Part shown: in pieces, positions 12,206 through 14,439 of the stretch
Position numbering within the stretch: position 1 is the stretch's first letter
Layout of the letters: each line of letters opens with the position of its first letter
From: Palsa-892 sp035556215
Lineage (GTDB): Bacteria > Pseudomonadota > Alphaproteobacteria > Rhizobiales > Xanthobacteraceae
Assembly: GCA_035556215.1 (NCBI GenBank)
Contig: DATMFI010000017.1
Span: forward strand, 1-14,439
DNA length: 14,439 nucleotides
Direction of reading: 5' to 3'
Notes under the pieces: generated by a model
Told to the model about the DNA's origin: nothing
Databases searched by the model: none
What the model saw: the letters and a program-made list of their open reading frames with translations, nothing else
Position numbers and translations under genes: made by a program

Positions 12206-12826
12206 ATGGAACAGGTGAGCAATTCGTCGAGGATCAGACCGGTCGGCGCGGAGTATGTCTTCGCGGTGCCGAATCTCCTGACCTATGGCCGCATCGCGGC
12301 GGTGCCGGTCATCGCCGGCTGCCTGTTCGTCTATGCGATCTTCGGCGGCGACTACTGGCTGCGCTGGCTTGCGCTCGGCATCTTCATCGCCGCCGCCATC
12401 ACCGATCTCGTCGACGGCTGGTACGCCCGCCGCTTCGGCCAGCTCTCGACGCTCGGCCGCATGCTCGACCCGATCGCCGACAAGCTGCTCGTCGGCATCT
12501 GCCTGCTGATGCTCGCCGCCGACGGCACCATCAAGGGCTGGTCGCTGTGGGCCGCCATCATCATCCTGTGCCGCGAAATTCTCGTCTCGGGCCTGCGCGA
12601 ATATCTCGCGGAGCTGCGCGTCAGCGTTCCGGTTTCGCGGCTCGGCAAGTGGAAGACGTTCATGCAGCTCCTTGCCATCGGCTTCCTGCTCGCCGGCGAA
12701 GCGGGCGACCGCATCCTGCCGGAGACGACGCTGATCGGCCTCACACTATTGTGGATCTCGGCGATCCTGACACTCTATACCGGGTTCGATTACTTCCGCG
12801 CCGGGGCGCGGCATCTGGTGCGATGA
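12206..12826 (+). CDS. pgsA: CDP-diacylglycerol-glycerol-3-phosphate 3-phosphatidyltransferase
   Basis: This encodes 206 aa from the ATG at 12206. An in-frame ATG at 12185 (seven codons longer) and a TTG overlapping the uvrC stop also exist; none has a clear ribosome-binding site, so the start is uncertain. PgsA makes phosphatidylglycerophosphate, the committed step to phosphatidylglycerol and cardiolipin, in the inner membrane. The CDP-alcohol phosphotransferase motif is complete: Asp67, Asp70-Gly71, Ala74-Arg75, Gly84, Asp88 and Asp92 in DLVDGWYARRFGQLSTLGRM...D. VPNLLTYGRIAAVPVIAG at the N-terminus is typical, and about five hydrophobic helices follow (31-47, 53-66, 93-106, 112-130, 155-163, 176-195). 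Its stop overlaps the moaD start (ATGA), so the two are translationally linked. Confidence 0.95.
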   Translation: MEQVSNSSRIRPVGAEYVFAVPNLLTYGRIAAVPVIAGCLFVYAIFGGDYWLRWLALGIFIAAAITDLVDGWYARRFGQLSTLGRMLDPIADKLLVGICLLMLAADGTIKGWSLWAAIIILCREILVSGLREYLAELRVSVPVSRLGKWKTFMQLLAIGFLLAGEAGDRILPETTLIGLTLLWISAILTLYTGFDYFRAGARHLVR

Positions 12827-13077
12827 TGAAGGTTCTTTATTTTGCATGGCTGCGCGAACGGATCGGCAAGGCCGAAGAAGAAATCGATCCCCCCGCTTCC
12901 GTCGTCACCGCGAGCGACTTGATCGAGTGGCTGCGCGGCCGCGGCGAGGAATATGCCCTCGCCTTCAATAACCCGAAGATCGTCCGCGTCGCCTTCGACC
13001 GCACCCATGTGCAGCCCGGCGCCAAAATCGGCGGCGCGCGCGAAATCGCGTTTTTCCCGCCGATGACTGGCGGCTAG
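12823..13077 (+). CDS. moaD: Molybdopterin synthase sulfur carrier subunit MoaD
   Basis: This encodes 84 aa. The ATG at 12823 overlaps the pgsA stop (ATGA), and a second ATG follows at once. MoaD is a ubiquitin-like protein whose C-terminal Gly-Gly is thiocarboxylated and gives sulfur to cyclic pyranopterin monophosphate in molybdenum-cofactor synthesis. The sequence has the beta-grasp start KVLYFAWLRERIGKAEEEI, the SDLIEWL helix (31-37), the strand KIVRVAFDR (52-60), and the end EIAFFPPMTGG, which supplies the required Gly83-Gly84. Its partner MoaE starts eight bases after the stop, so both subunits are made together. Neither MoaA/C nor MoeB is in view, so those functions are encoded elsewhere. 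Confidence 0.96.
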   Translation: MMKVLYFAWLRERIGKAEEEIDPPASVVTASDLIEWLRGRGEEYALAFNNPKIVRVAFDRTHVQPGAKIGGAREIAFFPPMTGG

Positions 13078-13085
13078 GTTGTGCG

Positions 13086-13562
13086 ATGAGCGAAGTCCAC
13101 ATCTCCGAGCGCACGATCGACACCACCGCGGAAGCCGCCGCGCTTTCCGGCCTGGCCAACGCCGGGGCGCTCGTCACGTTTTCCGGCATCTGCCGCCGCG
13201 ACGAAGACGGCTCGCCGATCGCGGCGCTTTTCCTCGAACATTATCCCGGCATGGCCGAAGCCGAGATCGAACGCCATGTCGAGGAAGCCAAAACACGCTG
13301 GCCGCTTCTGGGCGTGCGTGTCGTTCATCGCACCGGCCGCATCACACCGGGCGAAACCATCGTTTTCGTCGCGGCCGCTTCGTCGCATCGCGAGGCGGCC
13401 TTCGCCGCCGCCGAATTCCTGATGGACTATCTCAAGACGCGCGCGCCGTTCTGGAAGAAAGTCGAGCGCGCGGATGGCTCCGCCGATCACTGGGTCGAGG
13501 CGCACGACAAGGATGATGCCGCCGCGGCGCGCTGGCGGAAGCCGAAAGACGCGGCGGAATAA
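13086..13562 (+). CDS. moaE: Molybdopterin synthase catalytic subunit MoaE
   Basis: This encodes 158 aa. MoaE binds two MoaD chains and transfers their sulfur onto the pterin to make molybdopterin's dithiolene. Recognisable parts are the N-terminal GALVTFSGICRR (residues 27-38), with the conserved Phe-x-Gly-x-x-Arg, and LEHYPGMAEAEIERHV (50-65), a typical MoaE helix. HRTGRITPGETIVFVAAASSHREAAF (81-106) and DYLKTRAPFWKKVE (114-127) follow; Lys117 and Lys124/125 fit the active-site lysines. The last 15 residues are a basic/acidic tail beyond the usual core. The gene follows moaD by eight bases, and the next gene starts one base after its stop, which suggests one transcript. Confidence 0.97.
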   Translation: MSEVHISERTIDTTAEAAALSGLANAGALVTFSGICRRDEDGSPIAALFLEHYPGMAEAEIERHVEEAKTRWPLLGVRVVHRTGRITPGETIVFVAAASSHREAAFAAAEFLMDYLKTRAPFWKKVERADGSADHWVEAHDKDDAAAARWRKPKDAAE

Positions 13563-13563
13563 C

Positions 13564-14067
13564 ATGGCGCGGCCGTCACCCGCGCTTCTCCTGACAATAC
13601 TCGCTATCGCTGCGGCGCTGATTTCGCCGGCGCCGCTTTCTGCCGCCGGCAGCGGCTGGCAGACCTACGCCAACCCCCGCTTCGGCACGCACGCGGATTA
13701 TCTCGCCGCGATCTTCACACGCCGCGCGCCGCCGCCCGAGAATGGCGACGGCCAAACCTTCACCGACAAGGACGGCACGGCGAAGCTTTCGATCTACGGC
13801 GCGTTCAACAGCCTCGACAACACGCCGCGCTCCTATGTCGACGAATTCATTCGGCCGGACGGCGGCATCGCTTACGAGCGCATTACGAAAAACGCCTTCG
13901 CCGTTTCCGGAAAGCGCGGTGAAACAATCTGGTACCAGCGTTGCAATTTTGCGGGCGGCGAACCGGGAACGATCCATTGCTTCCTGCTCGAATATCCCGC
14001 GCAGCAGAAGCAACGATGGGACCCGATCGTTGCGCGGATCGCCAAATCGCTGCACGGGCGCAGATAA
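13564..14067 (+). CDS. Secreted hypothetical protein downstream of moaE
   Basis: This encodes 167 aa. The ATG is one base past the moaE stop, so translation is probably coupled; no good ribosome-binding site is visible. The leader MARPSPALLLTILAIAAALISPAPLSA (cleavage after residue 27) marks it for export. The mature part, about 140 residues, begins with an aromatic stretch GWQTYANPRFGTHADY, has a loop rich in Pro (54-60) and a central region with short strands (AKLSIYGAF, ERITKNAFAVSG, GETIWYQRCNF), and ends in a helix (DPIVARIAKSLHG). Cys127 and Cys139 sit on neighbouring strands and could form a disulfide. I recall similar small exported proteins in rhizobial genomes, without a known function, and no link to molybdenum cofactor can be drawn from the sequence. 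Confidence 0.82.
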   Translation: MARPSPALLLTILAIAAALISPAPLSAAGSGWQTYANPRFGTHADYLAAIFTRRAPPPENGDGQTFTDKDGTAKLSIYGAFNSLDNTPRSYVDEFIRPDGGIAYERITKNAFAVSGKRGETIWYQRCNFAGGEPGTIHCFLLEYPAQQKQRWDPIVARIAKSLHGRR

Positions 14068-14094
14068 AATAATCCCCATACGCTGGCTGATTTG

Positions 14095-14130
14095 CCGTCA
14101 TGCCCGGCTTTATGCCGGGCATCCACGCCT
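14095..14130. repeat. REP-like palindromic intergenic repeat
   Basis: GCCGTCATGCCCGGC and GCCGGGCATCCACGCC surround a TTTAT loop. The core TGCCCGGC/GCCGGGCA (14101-14108 and 14114-14121) is a perfect 8-bp stem. The GTCATGCCCGG...CCGGGCATCCACG pattern is, from memory, one of the commonest dispersed palindromes in Bradyrhizobiaceae intergenic DNA. Here it lies between the last gene and the promoter at 14177. Confidence 0.65.
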
Positions 14131-14137
14131 TCCGGGC

Positions 14138-14166
14138 CATGTTCCGGGTCATGTTCCGGACCATGG
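14138..14166. repeat. 12-bp tandem repeat
   Basis: CATGTTCCGGGT and CATGTTCCGGAC lie head to tail and match in ten of twelve positions, followed by a third partial CATGG. They sit just upstream of a strong promoter, so a regulatory or structural role is possible, though simple slippage is the plain explanation. Confidence 0.6.
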
Positions 14167-14176
14167 CGATATTTGC

Positions 14177-14204
14177 TTGACATTTTCGATAATAGGATTA
14201 TATT
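14177..14204 (+). promoter_or_regulatory. Consensus-like sigma-70 promoter of a non-coding element
   Basis: A perfect -35 TTGACA (14177-14182), 16 bases and the -10 TATATT (14199-14204, five of six) stand in an AT-rich patch of otherwise GC-rich DNA. It is by far the best promoter in the window. Transcription would start near 14211 and read to the right window edge. No gene on the plus strand explains it. Confidence 0.75.
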
Positions 14205-14210
14205 CATTCC

Positions 14211-14439
14211 GTCCCGGTCCACGAGGGGCATGTCCTGCAGGCATGTTCGATGTGCGGATCGGGAGCGGTGGCCGCGGCGGGCTTATGCAGGCTTGTTGCG
14301 GCGGCCCAAGCTGCGTGTTCCCGGCGAAGATGGCTCTTCGCCACGGACGCCGGTGACATCGACCTTGAGGACTCATCCGGGCCGTCAGTCGATGTTGAGC
14401 GTCGAAAGCGGTGGTTAGCAAAGTAACACCACCGGGGGC
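14211..14439 (+). ncRNA. Candidate structured RNA or long leader, cut by the window end
   Basis: The 229 bases after the promoter can form a chain of stem-loops. (1) CCCGGTCC 14213-14220 with GGATCGGG 14256-14263 (one G-U), enclosing the bulged hairpin CATGTCC/GGCATG with TGCA loop at 14229-14245. (2) GGCCGC 14270-14275 with GCGGCC 14301-14306. (3) GGCGAAGA 14323-14330 with TCTTCGCC 14335-14342, a perfect 8-bp stem with a TGGC loop. (4) ACATCGAC 14356-14363 with GTCGATGT 14388-14395, a perfect 8-bp stem. (5) GGTGGTTA 14410-14417 with TAACACCACC 14424-14433, a stem with a 2-base bulge. The 62-codon plus-strand frame from 14230 is Arg-rich and lacks a properly spaced ribosome-binding site, so coding is unlikely. 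No T-tract terminator is inside the window. I recall similar promoter/leader sequences in Bradyrhizobium-like genomes, but no function is known to me. Confidence 0.4.

Noticed and set aside
14230..14418. 62-codon Arg-rich frame inside the structured region
   Set aside because: AGGGG lies one base from the ATG, which is too close. The composition is Arg/Pro/Ser filler as in non-coding GC-rich DNA, and it overlaps all the stems. It also has no recognisable domain.

Overview
The window (about 14.4 kb, GC-rich) reads as chromosomal DNA of an alphaproteobacterium in the Hyphomicrobiales, most likely a Bradyrhizobiaceae/Xanthobacteraceae-type genome. The reasons are the uvrC-pgsA-moaD-moaE gene order, two Omp25/Omp31-type 8-strand porin-like proteins sharing an FNWTGFY motif, many small exported proteins, and a dispersed-type palindromic repeat plus a promoter/leader at the right edge that I recall from Bradyrhizobium-like genomes. 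The family placement is from memory and no search was run. There are no tRNA or rRNA genes, insertion sequences, phage genes or CRISPR arrays.

Left third (1-5236). A minus-strand pair (a 73-aa DUF3072-like protein and a histone-H1-like Lys/Arg-rich protein cut by the window edge) diverges from a plus-strand set: small lipoprotein-like gene, GT-A glycosyltransferase, second small lipoprotein paralogous to the first, and a VOC-fold protein. A 27-aa single-helix membrane protein converges on the VOC gene. Then come an exported Gly/Tyr/His-rich repeat protein (+), an exported YbjN/CesT-fold protein (-), a glycine-zipper membrane protein with a strong terminator (-), and a six-helix membrane protein of the family often annotated as a cobalamin transporter (-), whose leader carries a 16-bp tandem repeat.

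Middle (5440-8340). On the plus strand are an exported four-cysteine protein, a periplasmic RNase T2, the 23S rRNA methyltransferase RlmJ and a glutathione-S-transferase-like protein. The run ends at a near-perfect bidirectional terminator shared with the next gene.

Right part (8371-14067). Two paralogous outer-membrane beta-barrel proteins lie on the minus strand. They are divergent from a plus-strand run: uvrC (nucleotide excision repair), pgsA (phosphatidylglycerophosphate synthase), moaD and moaE (the two subunits of molybdopterin synthase; moaD overlaps the pgsA stop by ATGA), and a secreted protein starting one base after moaE.

Right edge (14068-14439). There is no convincing gene here. 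The stretch holds a REP-like palindrome, a 12-bp tandem repeat, a consensus sigma-70 promoter (TTGACA, 16 bp, TATATT), and about 225 bases that can form at least five successive stem-loops. This is the best candidate for an undescribed element in the window: a structured RNA or long leader cut by the window end.
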